Part shown: positions 43,647-52,935 of the stretch, one piece after another
How the letters are laid out: each line of letters starts with the position of its first letter
How positions within the stretch are numbered: position 1 is the first letter of the stretch
Source: Anaeromyxobacter oryzae
Lineage (GTDB): Bacteria > Myxococcota > Myxococcia > Myxococcales > Anaeromyxobacteraceae
Length of the DNA stretch: 64,000 bases
Assembly: GCF_023169945.1 (NCBI RefSeq)
Contig: NZ_AP025591.1
Span: forward strand, 2,936,501-3,000,500
Direction of reading: 5' to 3'
Notes under the pieces: model-generated
Seen by the model: the letters and a program-made list of their open reading frames with translations, nothing else
Database searches by the model: none
What the model was told of the DNA's origin: nothing
Program-made: the position numbers and the translations under genes

Positions 43647-44237
43647 TCAGCCGCGCGCGCGAGTGCGGCGTCGGCGCAGGAACACCGCGACCGCCACCGC
43701 GATCGCCACGGCGAGGAGGATCCCGAGCTCGACGCGCCGGACGTCCGCCTTCGCCTGGGCGAGGTGGTGCCAGAAGAAGTACCCGGCGGAGACGACGAGC
43801 GGCACCGAGACCATCGCGGACAGCCCGTCCGCAATCACGAAGAGCACCGGGCGCACCCCGTGCGTCGCGGCGAGGGCGTACGCCGGCAGGCGCAGCCCCG
43901 ACATGTGCCGCGAGATTGCGACCGTGATCATCGGATGCCGGGCGAAGTGGTCCTCGAGCCAGGCCCGCCGCGACGGCGTGAGCACCCGCGCCACCGAGCT
44001 GCGGGCGAGGAGCGCCGGGCCGTGGCGCCGGGCGAGCGAGAACCAGAGGAAGTCGCCGGTCACGATCCCCAGCCAGGCGACCGGGATCGCGAGCTGGAGC
44101 CGGAGGTACCCCTCGTGGCAGAGCACGCCGGCGCCGAGCTGGATCGCCTCCTCGGGGACGGGCACCGCGAGCCCGCCCGCGACGAGGAGGGCGAAGACGG
44201 CGACGTAGCCGAAGTGCTCGAGGAGCGTGGTCAGCAT
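43647..44237 (-). CDS. DedA/SNARE-associated family membrane protein
   Basis: A 196-residue membrane protein with four or five helices. DedA features include GGLAVPVPEEAIQLGAG near the N-terminus, DFLWFSLARRHG, and the conserved SRHMSGLRLPAYALA. These proteins are thought to act in lipid-carrier recycling and membrane homeostasis. The gene ends in a short Arg-rich tail (RRRRTRARG). Confidence 0.85.
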   Translation of the reverse strand: MLTTLLEHFGYVAVFALLVAGGLAVPVPEEAIQLGAGVLCHEGYLRLQLAIPVAWLGIVTGDFLWFSLARRHGPALLARSSVARVLTPSRRAWLEDHFARHPMITVAISRHMSGLRLPAYALAATHGVRPVLFVIADGLSAMVSVPLVVSAGYFFWHHLAQAKADVRRVELGILLAVAIAVAVAVFLRRRRTRARG

Positions 44238-44261
44238 GCCGGGCGCGCCGGAGCGCGCCCG

Positions 44262-46253
44262 TCAAAAGTACGCCAGCACGAGCGCGGTGAGGGCGGCGTC
44301 GCGGGGCGTCCACCGCGACTCGACCGCGAGGGACAGGTCTCGCACCACGTTGAGGCGGAGCCCCGCGGACAGGGACCAGGTGGTCCGCGGCTCGGCGCCG
44401 GGCAGGACGCGCCAGCGCGCGTCGCCGAGGAGGACCGCGGCGCGCCCGAGCCGGAGGCGCGCGAGAAGCGACGGCCCGATCCCGGGCCGCAACCACGACC
44501 CGCCCGCGCCGGAGAGCCGGGGGGACACGAGGAGCTCGGTGTCCGCGGTGGCGAGGAGGTCGAGCGCGCCCGCGAGGTCGGCCGCCGCGAAGCCGCCGCC
44601 GAGCTCCGCGGCGCCCGCGAGGCAATGATCGCAGCCGCCATCGTGCACGGTGGTCGCGCCCACCCGCATGCGCCAGGACGGGCGCGTGTCGAACCGGTTC
44701 ACCGGGTTCAACGAGATGACACGGACGAGGGACGTGTCGTCGATGTCGAGCCGGCCCGCGGCCGGCGACCAGACGAGCCGCGTCGGGAGGAACTCGATGT
44801 TCGCGAGCGGCGGCTCGCCGTCGGGCGGATCGCCGAGATCGTGCAGCGCGAGCCGGAAGTCGAGCGCGACGGTGCCGCCGTCGTCCCGCGCGGCGCCCCC
44901 ACCCAGGCCGAGGCGGAACGAGCCGTGGCCCCGGTCGGGCCGGAGCTGCTCCGGCGTCGGGATCTCGAGCGGCGCGCTCGGGACGCCGAGGGCCGCGCGG
45001 CGCTCGAGGAGCGCCTGGCGGAGCCGCGCCGCCTCCGGATTGGCGCCCTGGAGCAGCTCCCGGAAGTGCCGGAGGTCCACGAGGTCGGCGGCGGCGTCGA
45101 GAATCCGCGCCTGCTCGGCCGGCGCCACGTCGGGGAGCGACGCGCCCGGGGTGTCCGCGAGCGCCGCGACCGCGGCGAGCGCGCGGGCGTCGAGGTCCCG
45201 TGCCCGCGCCTCGAACTGCGTGCGGACCGACGGGCGGTAGTGGACGCGCCGGACGAGCCCCGCGTTCGCGTAGAGCGCCTTCACCGTGTCGGACGGCAGC
45301 ACGACCCACGGGTTCACGTGGTCGAGGAGGTGGAGGCGCGGCGCGGCCGCCTCGAGCGCGCCGAGCACGTGGTAGCTGCAGTTCTCGTCGAGGTACCAGT
45401 ACTGGAACCACGTGCCGCCGAGCTCCCAGACGTGCGCGGCGAGGAGCTTCACCTCCTGCGGCGAGAGGTCGAGGTCGTACTCCCAGAGATCGCGGGACTC
45501 GTAGTCCCCGTACTGCCGGACCTTGTAGTAGTACGCGTAGTACTTGAACTCGCCCTTGAAGAGGCCGAAGAGCCCCTTCACCGCGTAGAGGATGGCGTTC
45601 CCGGTGTCGACGGTCGCCGCGTAGTCGACGCCGTAGTCGAGGAGCTCGTAGTGCTTGCCCGAGCGCGCCTCGGGCGCCTTGTCGAGCCGGAGCAGTGTGT
45701 GCCCGAACGCGGACGCGGGGTTGTTCAGGTAGAAGGACGAGAAGACGAGCGTCGCGCCCACCGGCTCGACGCGTCCGAGGAACTCGTCGCGGCGGGGGCA
45801 CGCGCGGCGCGGGAGCCGGCGCGGGTCGAGCCCGAGCCGCGCGTCGAGGAAGAGGAGCCGCGCGGGGAACCGGCACTGCGCGTCGTCGAGCTCGTCCTGG
45901 ACCTTCGTCGCGTCGAGGAACCCGGCGAGCGTCGCCTCGAGCTCGGCGGCGGGATCGGTCTGCCCGTGTGGCGCGCGGAAGAAGGCGCGTCCGTCGACCT
46001 CGCTCTTCCACCCGCCGAGGAGCCGCGGCCGCCACCGGCCGAGCCGGAGCCAGCCGGGATCCTCGGCGAGCCGGAGCGCGCGCGCCCGGGCGACGAGCTC
46101 TTGGAGGTAGGTCGGGTCAGGGGCGGCGACGGCGCTCGCCGTCGCGCTCGCGTCAGCCGCGCTCCCGGCGGCGCCCGCGCTCGCAGCGTCCACCTCCGCG
46201 CGAGCGCCCGCGAGCGGCGCGGCGAGGAGGACCGTCAGCAGGACGCGGCGCAT
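44262..46253 (-). CDS. DUF4105-domain exported protein
   Basis: A 663-residue protein with a signal peptide (LLTVLLAAPLAGARA). The DUF4105 core (about 165-400) includes LVFSSFYLNNPASAFGHTLL, YELLDYGVDYAA and QYWYLDENCSYHVLGALE, with conserved His, Asn and Cys positions. The C-terminal third is beta-rich and may form an outer-membrane barrel. Function is unknown. The DUF3015 gene lies 74 bases upstream on the same strand, so the pair is probably one operon. Confidence 0.87.
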   Translation of the reverse strand: MRRVLLTVLLAAPLAGARAEVDAASAGAAGSAADASATASAVAAPDPTYLQELVARARALRLAEDPGWLRLGRWRPRLLGGWKSEVDGRAFFRAPHGQTDPAAELEATLAGFLDATKVQDELDDAQCRFPARLLFLDARLGLDPRRLPRRACPRRDEFLGRVEPVGATLVFSSFYLNNPASAFGHTLLRLDKAPEARSGKHYELLDYGVDYAATVDTGNAILYAVKGLFGLFKGEFKYYAYYYKVRQYGDYESRDLWEYDLDLSPQEVKLLAAHVWELGGTWFQYWYLDENCSYHVLGALEAAAPRLHLLDHVNPWVVLPSDTVKALYANAGLVRRVHYRPSVRTQFEARARDLDARALAAVAALADTPGASLPDVAPAEQARILDAAADLVDLRHFRELLQGANPEAARLRQALLERRAALGVPSAPLEIPTPEQLRPDRGHGSFRLGLGGGAARDDGGTVALDFRLALHDLGDPPDGEPPLANIEFLPTRLVWSPAAGRLDIDDTSLVRVISLNPVNRFDTRPSWRMRVGATTVHDGGCDHCLAGAAELGGGFAAADLAGALDLLATADTELLVSPRLSGAGGSWLRPGIGPSLLARLRLGRAAVLLGDARWRVLPGAEPRTTWSLSAGLRLNVVRDLSLAVESRWTPRDAALTALVLAYF

Positions 46254-46276
46254 GGGAGCGCCACAGGGTAGACGAA

Positions 46277-46302
46277 GGGGAGCCCTCTTTCGAGAGCTCC
46301 CC
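46277..46302. repeat. Inverted repeat between the DUF3015 and DUF4105 genes
   Basis: GGGGAGC and GCTCCCC arms enclose a partly paired 12-base interior. It could be an intercistronic terminator or attenuator; no T-run follows on the minus strand. Confidence 0.45.
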
Positions 46303-46326
46303 TCGAGGATCCGTCTCCGGCGCGGG

Positions 46327-46833
46327 CTAGCTGTGCTGGAAGCAGCCGGTGCTCTTCTCCGCCTGCAGGGTCTGGAGGATCGCCTTCGTCACGTCCTCGT
46401 TCGACACCGTCTCGCTCGGGAAGATCGACCTGAAGTTCTTCTGGAGCGCGGCGCCCACGGCGGACGAGTCCTGGCAGGCGTTGATGACGGTGAGGGCGCC
46501 GATCGCGTCGCCCTGGCCGCGCGAGATGTCCTTCGCGAGGGCCTCGCGGTTCGCCTCGACGAAGTTCATCGTGCCCGCGGCGAACAGGCCGGTCCCGCAG
46601 TTGGAGGTGCCGGTGGTGATGCCGAAGGTCTGCGTGCCGAAGAGGCTGTTCGTGGTGGCGGCGAGGATCTGGACGGCGCCCGGCGTGTTGCCGAAGGCCA
46701 GCGACCCGAGCCCGCAGCCAGCGGTGCCGTAGCGGCCGGTGCCCTTGATGGCGGACTCGGTCGCCTTGTTCTGGGCGGCGGCCGGCACGGCGAAGAGGAC
46801 GGCGGCGATCGCGACGGCGAGCGACTTACGCAT
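46327..46833 (-). CDS. DUF3015-family exported protein
   Basis: A 168-residue protein with a signal peptide (SLAVAIAAVLFAVPAAAQ). The mature part carries the DUF3015 pattern: GTAGCGLGSLAFG, QILAATTNSLFGTQTFGITTGTSNC, and AKDISRGQGDAIGALTVI. Four Cys may form two disulfides. Function is unknown. The ATG at 46833 is preferred over an upstream start because it begins the signal peptide. Confidence 0.87.
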   Translation of the reverse strand: MRKSLAVAIAAVLFAVPAAAQNKATESAIKGTGRYGTAGCGLGSLAFGNTPGAVQILAATTNSLFGTQTFGITTGTSNCGTGLFAAGTMNFVEANREALAKDISRGQGDAIGALTVINACQDSSAVGAALQKNFRSIFPSETVSNEDVTKAILQTLQAEKSTGCFQHS

Positions 46834-47059
46834 TCTGTGTCTCCTTGGTTCGGTGGCCACGGATGGAGAAAACGCCCCGCCGTGAAGTCCGGGGGGACGC
46901 GATTTCCTAACGCTCTCTCGCTTGAAGAGGAAGCGAAGAAGCGTCCCTTGAGGGTCGAGGCCCGGCCGGCCGGGTTCTCGGTTTTTCGGTTGCAGGCCCC
47001 TGCCGCGCTGCGCAAGATTGCGAGACTCCCGAATCGACTCGCAAATCAGGGGAACCGGA

Positions 47060-47863
47060 ATGGCGCTCAAGATCCTGGTGACCGCGAAGCGTGTGGAAGA
47101 TCCCGAGTCGAAGATCCGCGTGCGCCCCGACGGCGCGGGGATCGTCACCGAGGGAGTGAACTACAAGCTCAACCCCTTCGACGAGATCGCGGTCGAGGAG
47201 GCGCTCCGGCTCAAGGAGCGCCACGGCGGCGAGGTCGCGGTGGTCTCCATCGGGGGCGATCGAACCCAGACCGAGCTCCGGGCCGCGCTGGCGATGGGGG
47301 CGGACCGCGCGATCCTCGTGAAGCACGACGGCGCCCTCGATCCGTTCGTCGTCTCCGCCATGCTCCAGAAGGTGGTCCTCGCCGAGAAGCCGGACCTCGT
47401 CCTCATGGGCAAGCAGTCCATCGACGACGACCAGAACCAGGCCGGGCAGTACCTCGCCGAGCGGCTCGGCTGGCCGCAGGCGACCTTCGCCTCGAAGGAG
47501 GCGAGCCTCGAGAGCGAGGCGGAGCAGAAGAAGGACCCGGGGCTGGTGCTCGGCGCGGACGGGAGGTCCCTCACGGTGGTGCGCGAGGTGGACGGCGGCG
47601 TCGAGACGCTGGTCCTCTCCCTCCCCGCGGTGGTGACCACCGATCTCCGGCTCAACAAGCCGCGCTTCGCGTCGCTCCCCGGGATCATGAAGGCGAAGAA
47701 GAAGCCGCTGCAGGAGATCGCCGCGGCGTCGCTCGGCGTGGACCTCGCGCCGAAGGTGGTGGTGCGGCGGCTCGCGGAGCCGCCCACGCGGAAGGGTGGC
47801 GTGAAGGTGGCCGACGTCGAGGAGCTCTGGAAGAAGCTGCACGAAGAGGCGAAGGCCCTCTAG
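47060..47863 (+). CDS. etfB: Electron transfer flavoprotein subunit beta
   Basis: A 267-residue EtfB (KILVTAKRVEDPESKIRV, INPFDE-type NPFDEIAVEEALRLKE, and the family signature VVREVDGGVETLVLSLPAVVTTDLRLN). With EtfA it binds FAD and AMP and passes electrons between acyl-CoA dehydrogenases and the quinone pool or other carriers. The ATG at 47060 has CAGGGGA upstream. Confidence 0.95.
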   Translation: MALKILVTAKRVEDPESKIRVRPDGAGIVTEGVNYKLNPFDEIAVEEALRLKERHGGEVAVVSIGGDRTQTELRAALAMGADRAILVKHDGALDPFVVSAMLQKVVLAEKPDLVLMGKQSIDDDQNQAGQYLAERLGWPQATFASKEASLESEAEQKKDPGLVLGADGRSLTVVREVDGGVETLVLSLPAVVTTDLRLNKPRFASLPGIMKAKKKPLQEIAAASLGVDLAPKVVVRRLAEPPTRKGGVKVADVEELWKKLHEEAKAL

Positions 47864-47917
47864 GCTCTTCGACTTCGGCGCGGTTCGCGCGCCCACGCTC
47901 AGGTGATCGGAGTCTCC

Positions 47918-48883
47918 ATGTCGAACGTCCTCATCGTGGCGGAGCACGGCGGCGGCGCGATCCGGAAGTCCACCTTCCACGCGCTCGCGGCGGGGCAGGA
48001 GATCGCGCGCCGGACCGGCGGGAAGGTCCACGTGGCGCTCCTCGGCAAGGGCGTATCGGCGCTCGGCGCGGACCTCGCGGCCTACGGCGTGGACGTGCAC
48101 GTCGCCGACGCGCCGGTCCTCGAGCACCCCATCGCGGAGGCGCTCGCGCCGGTGATCGCCGACCTCGCGAAGGCGCTGGGCGCGAGCCACGTCGGCGCCG
48201 CGGCGACCGCGCAGGGGAAGGACCTCCTCCCCCGCGTCGCCGCCCGGCTCGGGGCGGGCATGGCGACCGAGGTCCTCGGATTCGGCGGCGACGGCGGCGG
48301 CGTCACCTTCCGCCGGCCGATGTGGGCGGGGAACGTCCTCGCGGAGGTGGAGATCGCGACGCCGGTGAAGGTGTTCACCGTCCGCACGACCGAGTTCGCG
48401 CCGGCGCAGAAGGCGGCAGCGCCCGGCGCCGTGCACCCGGTGCCGGTGACGGTCGACGCATCGTCGCTCCGGACGCGCCACGCCGGGTTCCGCGAGGTGA
48501 AGAGCGAGCGGCCGGAGCTCACCGAGGCGCGCATCGTCGTCGCGGGCGGGCGGGGCACGAAGGGCGACTTCAAGGCGATCGAGGCGCTCGCCGACGCGCT
48601 CGGCGCCGCGGTCGGCGCGAGCCGCGCCGCGGTCGACGCCGGCTGGGTGCCGAACGACTGGCAGGTGGGGCAGACCGGGAAGGTGGTCGCGCCGGAGCTG
48701 TACGTGGCGGCGGGGATCAGCGGCGCGATCCAGCACCTCGCCGGCATGAAGGGCTCGAAGGTGATCGTCGCGGTGAACAAGGATCCCGACGCGCCGATCT
48801 TCCAGATCGCCGATTACGGGCTGGTCGCGGACCTGTTCCAGGCGCTGCCCGCGCTCGCCGCGAAGGTGAAGGCGTCGCGGTGA
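47918..48883 (+). CDS. etfA: Electron transfer flavoprotein subunit alpha
   Basis: A 321-residue EtfA. The N-terminal domain (NVLIVAEHGGGAIRKS) is followed by the FAD-binding C-terminal half (IVVAGGRGTKGDFKAIEALA, SRAAVDAGWVPNDWQVGQTG, KVVAPELYVAAGISGAIQHLAGM, VIVAVNKDPDAPIFQIADYG). It lies 54 bases after etfB and overlaps the downstream metallo-hydrolase gene by 4 bases. The ATG at 47918 is preferred over one 15 bases earlier because it matches the family N-terminus. Confidence 0.95.
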   Translation: MSNVLIVAEHGGGAIRKSTFHALAAGQEIARRTGGKVHVALLGKGVSALGADLAAYGVDVHVADAPVLEHPIAEALAPVIADLAKALGASHVGAAATAQGKDLLPRVAARLGAGMATEVLGFGGDGGGVTFRRPMWAGNVLAEVEIATPVKVFTVRTTEFAPAQKAAAPGAVHPVPVTVDASSLRTRHAGFREVKSERPELTEARIVVAGGRGTKGDFKAIEALADALGAAVGASRAAVDAGWVPNDWQVGQTGKVVAPELYVAAGISGAIQHLAGMKGSKVIVAVNKDPDAPIFQIADYGLVADLFQALPALAAKVKASR

Positions 48884-49926
48884 TCGCGGATCCACGCGGG
48901 GAAGGGCGGGCGGAGGCGGGCGTGACCGAGGCGGAGCTGGCGGGGCTCGGGGTCCACCGGATCCCGGTGCCGATCCCGTTCCCCCAGGCGGGCGGGCCGG
49001 TGAACGTCTACGTGATCGAGGAGCGGGACGGCGGGATCCTGCTGTTCGACTCCGGGCTCGGGTCACCCGAGGGGCACGCCGCCCTCGAGGCCGGGTTCGC
49101 GCGGATCGGGCGGCGCTTCGACGAGGTGACCCGGATCGTCCTCTCGCACGGCCACGTCGACCACTACGGCGCTGCGCGCTTCGTCCAGGAGCGTCACGGC
49201 GGCTCCATCCCGGTGTTCGCGCACCCGGCGGACGTCTCGAAGGTAGCGGAGGCGGGCTGGCGCTGGCGCGACCGGGCGCCGCTCTACGCCGCGCACCTGG
49301 CGCGCCTCGGGGTACCGGCGGAGACGCTCGCCGCGGTCGCGACGGAGGGCGAGCGCGGGTTCGGGCTCGCTCGGCGCATCGCCGAGGTCCGCCCTCTCGA
49401 GCCCGGGACGATCCTGGAGACGCGCCACCTCCGCCTCGAGGTCCTCCACATGCCGGGTCACACCCCCGGCCTCCTCTGCCTCCACGACCGCGAGCGGCGG
49501 CTCTTCTTCTCCGGCGACCACCTGCTCGAGAAGGTCTCCCCGAACCCGCTCATCGAGCTCGGGCCCGACGGCCGGGACGGACACTTCCGCCCGCTCCTCG
49601 CCTACGTGGAGAGCGTCGGGCGGATGCGCGCGCTGGACCTCGACCTGGTCCTGCCCGGGCACGGGCCGCCCTTCTCCGGGCACCGCGCGATCATCGACGC
49701 GCTCCTCGGGTTCTACGAGCGGCGCCAGGCGCGGATCCGCGAGGTGCTCCGGGACGGTCCGAGGACGGCGTACGAGATCTCGCGCGCGCTCTTCCCCTCG
49801 GCGCGGCCCGGCGACGCGTTCCTCACCATCTCCGAGACCGTCGCGAACCTCGAGCTCCTCGAGGCCCGTGGCGACGTGGTCCGCGAGGAGCAGGGCGGGC
49901 TCCGGCGCCACCGCCTCGCGGGATAG
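48880..49926 (+). CDS. Metallo-beta-lactamase-fold hydrolase
   Basis: A 348-residue MBL-fold protein starting at a GTG that overlaps the etfA stop (GTGA). The metal site is visible as SHGHVDHYG, HMPGHTPG, SGDHLLE and LPGHGPPF. A C-terminal helical extension of about 60 residues (winged-helix-like) is common in glyoxalase-II-type family members. Coupling to etfBA suggests a thioester or acyl-CoA-linked substrate (inference). A GTG at 48922 is an alternative start. Confidence 0.87.
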   Translation: MIADPRGEGRAEAGVTEAELAGLGVHRIPVPIPFPQAGGPVNVYVIEERDGGILLFDSGLGSPEGHAALEAGFARIGRRFDEVTRIVLSHGHVDHYGAARFVQERHGGSIPVFAHPADVSKVAEAGWRWRDRAPLYAAHLARLGVPAETLAAVATEGERGFGLARRIAEVRPLEPGTILETRHLRLEVLHMPGHTPGLLCLHDRERRLFFSGDHLLEKVSPNPLIELGPDGRDGHFRPLLAYVESVGRMRALDLDLVLPGHGPPFSGHRAIIDALLGFYERRQARIREVLRDGPRTAYEISRALFPSARPGDAFLTISETVANLELLEARGDVVREEQGGLRRHRLAG

Positions 49927-49975
49927 GCGCGGCGATCCTCGACAAGCCCTGCGGTTCGTGGTTTCGAAGGGGCCG

Positions 49976-50749
49976 ATGCTCGCGCTCCTCTCGCAGGCCG
50001 ACACCTGGATCGCCCTCGCCACGCTCTCCGCGATGGAGATCGTCCTCGGGATCGACAACGTCGTCTTCCTGACCATCCTCGCCGGGCGGTTGCCGGCCGG
50101 CCAGCAGCCCCGCGCGCGGCGCGTCGGGCTCGCCTTCGCGCTCCTGACGCGCCTCGGGCTCCTCTTCGCCATCAGCTGGGTGATGGGGCTCACCCGCGAG
50201 CTCTTCGCGGTCCTCGGCCGCGGCGTGTCGGGCCGGGACCTCATCCTCCTCGGCGGCGGCCTGTTCCTCATCGCCAAGGCGACCTTCGAGATCCACGACA
50301 AGCTCGAGGTGGAGCACGCCCCGGAGGCGGCGCCGCCCGCGGGGAAGGGCGCGTTCTGGGCGGTGATCGCCCAGATCGCGGTCCTCGACATCGTCTTCTC
50401 GCTCGACTCGGTGATCACCGCGGTCGGCATGGCGCAGCACCTGCCGGTGATGGTCGCCGCGATGATCCTCGCGGTCGGGGTGATGCTCGTGTTCGCGAAC
50501 GCCATCGGCGAGTTCGTGGAGCGCCACCCCACCATCAAGATGCTCGCGCTCTCCTTCCTCATCCTCATCGGCGTGATGCTCGTCGCCGAGGGGTTCGGGA
50601 AGCACGTCGAGAAGGGGTACATCTACTTCGCGATGGCGTTCTCGCTCGTGGTGGAGCTCCTCAACATGCGGATGCGGAAGGCGCGGAGGCCCGTGGCGCT
50701 CCACCACCGCTTCGAGACCGAGGGCGGGGAGGACCGGCCCGCGGCCTGA
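49976..50749 (+). CDS. TerC/YkoY-family membrane protein
   Basis: A 257-residue integral membrane protein with about seven helices. The paired acidic motifs EIVLGIDNVVF and DIVFSLDSVI are diagnostic of the TerC family, which transports or senses metal ions such as manganese. The ATG at 49976 begins the first amphipathic segment. Confidence 0.9.
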   Translation: MLALLSQADTWIALATLSAMEIVLGIDNVVFLTILAGRLPAGQQPRARRVGLAFALLTRLGLLFAISWVMGLTRELFAVLGRGVSGRDLILLGGGLFLIAKATFEIHDKLEVEHAPEAAPPAGKGAFWAVIAQIAVLDIVFSLDSVITAVGMAQHLPVMVAAMILAVGVMLVFANAIGEFVERHPTIKMLALSFLILIGVMLVAEGFGKHVEKGYIYFAMAFSLVVELLNMRMRKARRPVALHHRFETEGGEDRPAA

Positions 50750-50770
50750 CCGCCCGCCGCCGCGCCCCGC

Positions 50771-51664
50771 ATGGCGGATCTCGCCCTCCTCCTCCTCACG
50801 CTCGCCTGGGGCACGACGTTCCTGTTCGTGAACCGCGTGCTCGACGTCGCGTCGCCGGGCGTCTTCCTCTCCGCGCGGTTCGCGACCGCGGCGGTCGTGC
50901 TCGGCGCCGTCGCGCTCTGGCGCCGCGACCGGGTCGGCGCGGGCTTCCTCCGGCACGGTCTCCTCCTCGGGCTGTTCATGCTCGCCGGGTTCGTCCTCCA
51001 GACGATCGGGCTCCGCTACACCACGCCCGCGCGCTCCGGGTTCCTCACCGGCCTCGCGGTGCTCATCGTGCCGTTCTTCGCGAGGTTCTTGCTGGGCCGG
51101 AAGGTGCGGGTCGCCTCCTGGGTCGGCGTCGCGCTCGCGGTGGCGGGCCTCCTCGCGCTCACGCGGCCGCTCGCGGACGAGCTCGCCGACTCGGTCCGGT
51201 TCGGCGACGCCCTGAGCGCCGCCTGCGCGGTGGCGTTCGCGCTCCAGATCGTCTTCACGGCGGAGTGGGCGCCGCGGCACCCGCTCGTGCCGCTCACCCT
51301 CGCCCAGGTGGCGGTCACGTTCGCCGGCGCGGTCGCGCTCCTGCCGGTGGAGGGCGCCTACTTCCACGCCGCCGGCGCGGGGGTCTTCGCGGGGACGGTC
51401 GCCTTCACCGGCGTGCTCATGACGGCGGTGGCGTTCTTCGTCCAGAACTGGGGCCAGCGGCACACCACCGCGGTGCGCGCCGCGCTCATCTTCTCCCTCG
51501 AGCCGGTGGCGGCGGCGCTCTTCAGCCACCTGTACGGCGGAGAGCCGCTCGGGCGCGCGGACTGGATCGGCGGCGCGCTCATCGTCCTCGGCGTCGTCGC
51601 CGGCGAGGTGGGGGGCGCCCTCGAGGCGCGCGGCGAGACGGCGGGCGAGCGCGCGTCGCCCTGA
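50771..51664 (+). CDS. EamA-family (DMT) transporter
   Basis: A 297-residue protein with ten predicted helices in two EamA repeats (LLLLTLAWGTTFLFVNRVL; ALSAACAVAFALQIVFTAEW). The second repeat ends in ALIFSLEPVAAALFSHLYGGE, the signature near helix 9. These export or import small metabolites; the substrate is unknown. Confidence 0.9.
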   Translation: MADLALLLLTLAWGTTFLFVNRVLDVASPGVFLSARFATAAVVLGAVALWRRDRVGAGFLRHGLLLGLFMLAGFVLQTIGLRYTTPARSGFLTGLAVLIVPFFARFLLGRKVRVASWVGVALAVAGLLALTRPLADELADSVRFGDALSAACAVAFALQIVFTAEWAPRHPLVPLTLAQVAVTFAGAVALLPVEGAYFHAAGAGVFAGTVAFTGVLMTAVAFFVQNWGQRHTTAVRAALIFSLEPVAAALFSHLYGGEPLGRADWIGGALIVLGVVAGEVGGALEARGETAGERASP

Positions 51665-51729
51665 GGGCGCGGAGCCGCCCCGCGCGCGGCTTCGACAGCC
51701 CGCCCGGCCCGCGGTACGGTCGCCGGGAC

Positions 51730-52935
51730 ATGCGCCGCCTCGCCGCCGTCGCCCTCGCGCTCGCCTTCCTCGCCGCCTGCCGCACGGTGCCACCCCCGCC
51801 GCCGCCCGAGCCGGCCCGGACGCCGGAGAAGGCGCTCGAGGAGCTCGCCCCGGAGGCGTTCCCGGCCTTCGGCGACGACCTGGATTACGCCGGCCTCGAG
51901 GACGCCCTCTCGCGCTCGCTCACCGCGCTCGCGCGGCTCGCGCAAGCGGATCCGGGTCGGATGCTCGCGTTCGGGAAGGAGCGGGTCCCGATCAAGAAGG
52001 TGCAGGCGACGCTGGCGCGCTTCCGCGAGATCGCGCTGGCGCGGCCGACGCCCGACGCGCTCGCGGCGACCCTCCGGCGCGAGTTCCGGGTCTTCCGCTC
52101 GACCGGCGACGGCACCGGGAAGGTCCTCTTCACCGGCTACTACCTGCCCGAGCTCCGCGGGTCGCTCGTGCGCGACGGCCCGTTCCAGGTGCCGCTCCAC
52201 CGCGCGCCGGACGACCTGGTGCAGGTGCGCGCCAAGGACTTCCCGCAGGCCCTCTCCGACGACCTCGTCGGCCGGGTCGAGGCGGGCCGCCTCGTCCCTT
52301 ACCCGACGCGCGCGGAGATCGCGCGCGGGGCGCTCGACCCGAAGGCCGTGCTCTGCTTCGTCGACTCGGCGGTGGACGCGTTCTTCGTGGAGATCCAGGG
52401 CAGCGGCGTGGTGCGCTTCCCGGACGGCACCTCGCGCGTGGTCACGTACGCGGGGAAGAACGGGCACCGGTACGAGGCGGTCGGGGCGGAGCTCGTCCGG
52501 CGCGGCGCCCTCCGGCGGGAGGACGTGTCGATGCAGGCGATCCGGGCCTGGCTGGCCGCGAACCCCGCGGCGCAGGCCGAGGTGCTGGCGACGAACCCGT
52601 CCTACGTGTTCTTCCGCTTTGCCGACGCGGCCACCGGTGCGCTCGGCGTACCGGTCACGCCGGATCGCACCGTCGCCGCGGACGCGCGGGTGTTCCCGAA
52701 GAGCGCGCTCGCGTTCGTCGAGACCGAGCGGCCGGTGGACGCGACGGGCGCGGCGATGCGGCCGTTCTCCCGCTTCGTGCTGGACCAGGACGCGGGCGGC
52801 GCGATCCGCACGAGCGCCCGGATCGACCTCTACCTCGGGACCGGCGCGTACGCCGAGAACGCCGCGGGCCGGATGAAGCAGCCGGGCCGGCTCTACTACC
52901 TCCTGCTCCGCGATCCGGCCCCGGCGATCCGCTAG
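51730..52935 (+). CDS. mltA: Membrane-bound lytic murein transglycosylase A
   Basis: A 401-residue lipoprotein (LAFLAAC) of the MltA family, which cleaves peptidoglycan to anhydromuropeptides. Features are FTGYYLPELRGS, the MltA core with YPTRAEIARGAL, FFVEIQGSGVVRFPDG, and the C-terminal 3D domain with IDLYLGTGAYAENAAGRM. The catalytic Asp lies in the conserved region near the C-terminus. It overlaps the convergent PilZ-like gene by 4 bases. Confidence 0.93.
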   Translation: MRRLAAVALALAFLAACRTVPPPPPPEPARTPEKALEELAPEAFPAFGDDLDYAGLEDALSRSLTALARLAQADPGRMLAFGKERVPIKKVQATLARFREIALARPTPDALAATLRREFRVFRSTGDGTGKVLFTGYYLPELRGSLVRDGPFQVPLHRAPDDLVQVRAKDFPQALSDDLVGRVEAGRLVPYPTRAEIARGALDPKAVLCFVDSAVDAFFVEIQGSGVVRFPDGTSRVVTYAGKNGHRYEAVGAELVRRGALRREDVSMQAIRAWLAANPAAQAEVLATNPSYVFFRFADAATGALGVPVTPDRTVAADARVFPKSALAFVETERPVDATGAAMRPFSRFVLDQDAGGAIRTSARIDLYLGTGAYAENAAGRMKQPGRLYYLLLRDPAPAIR

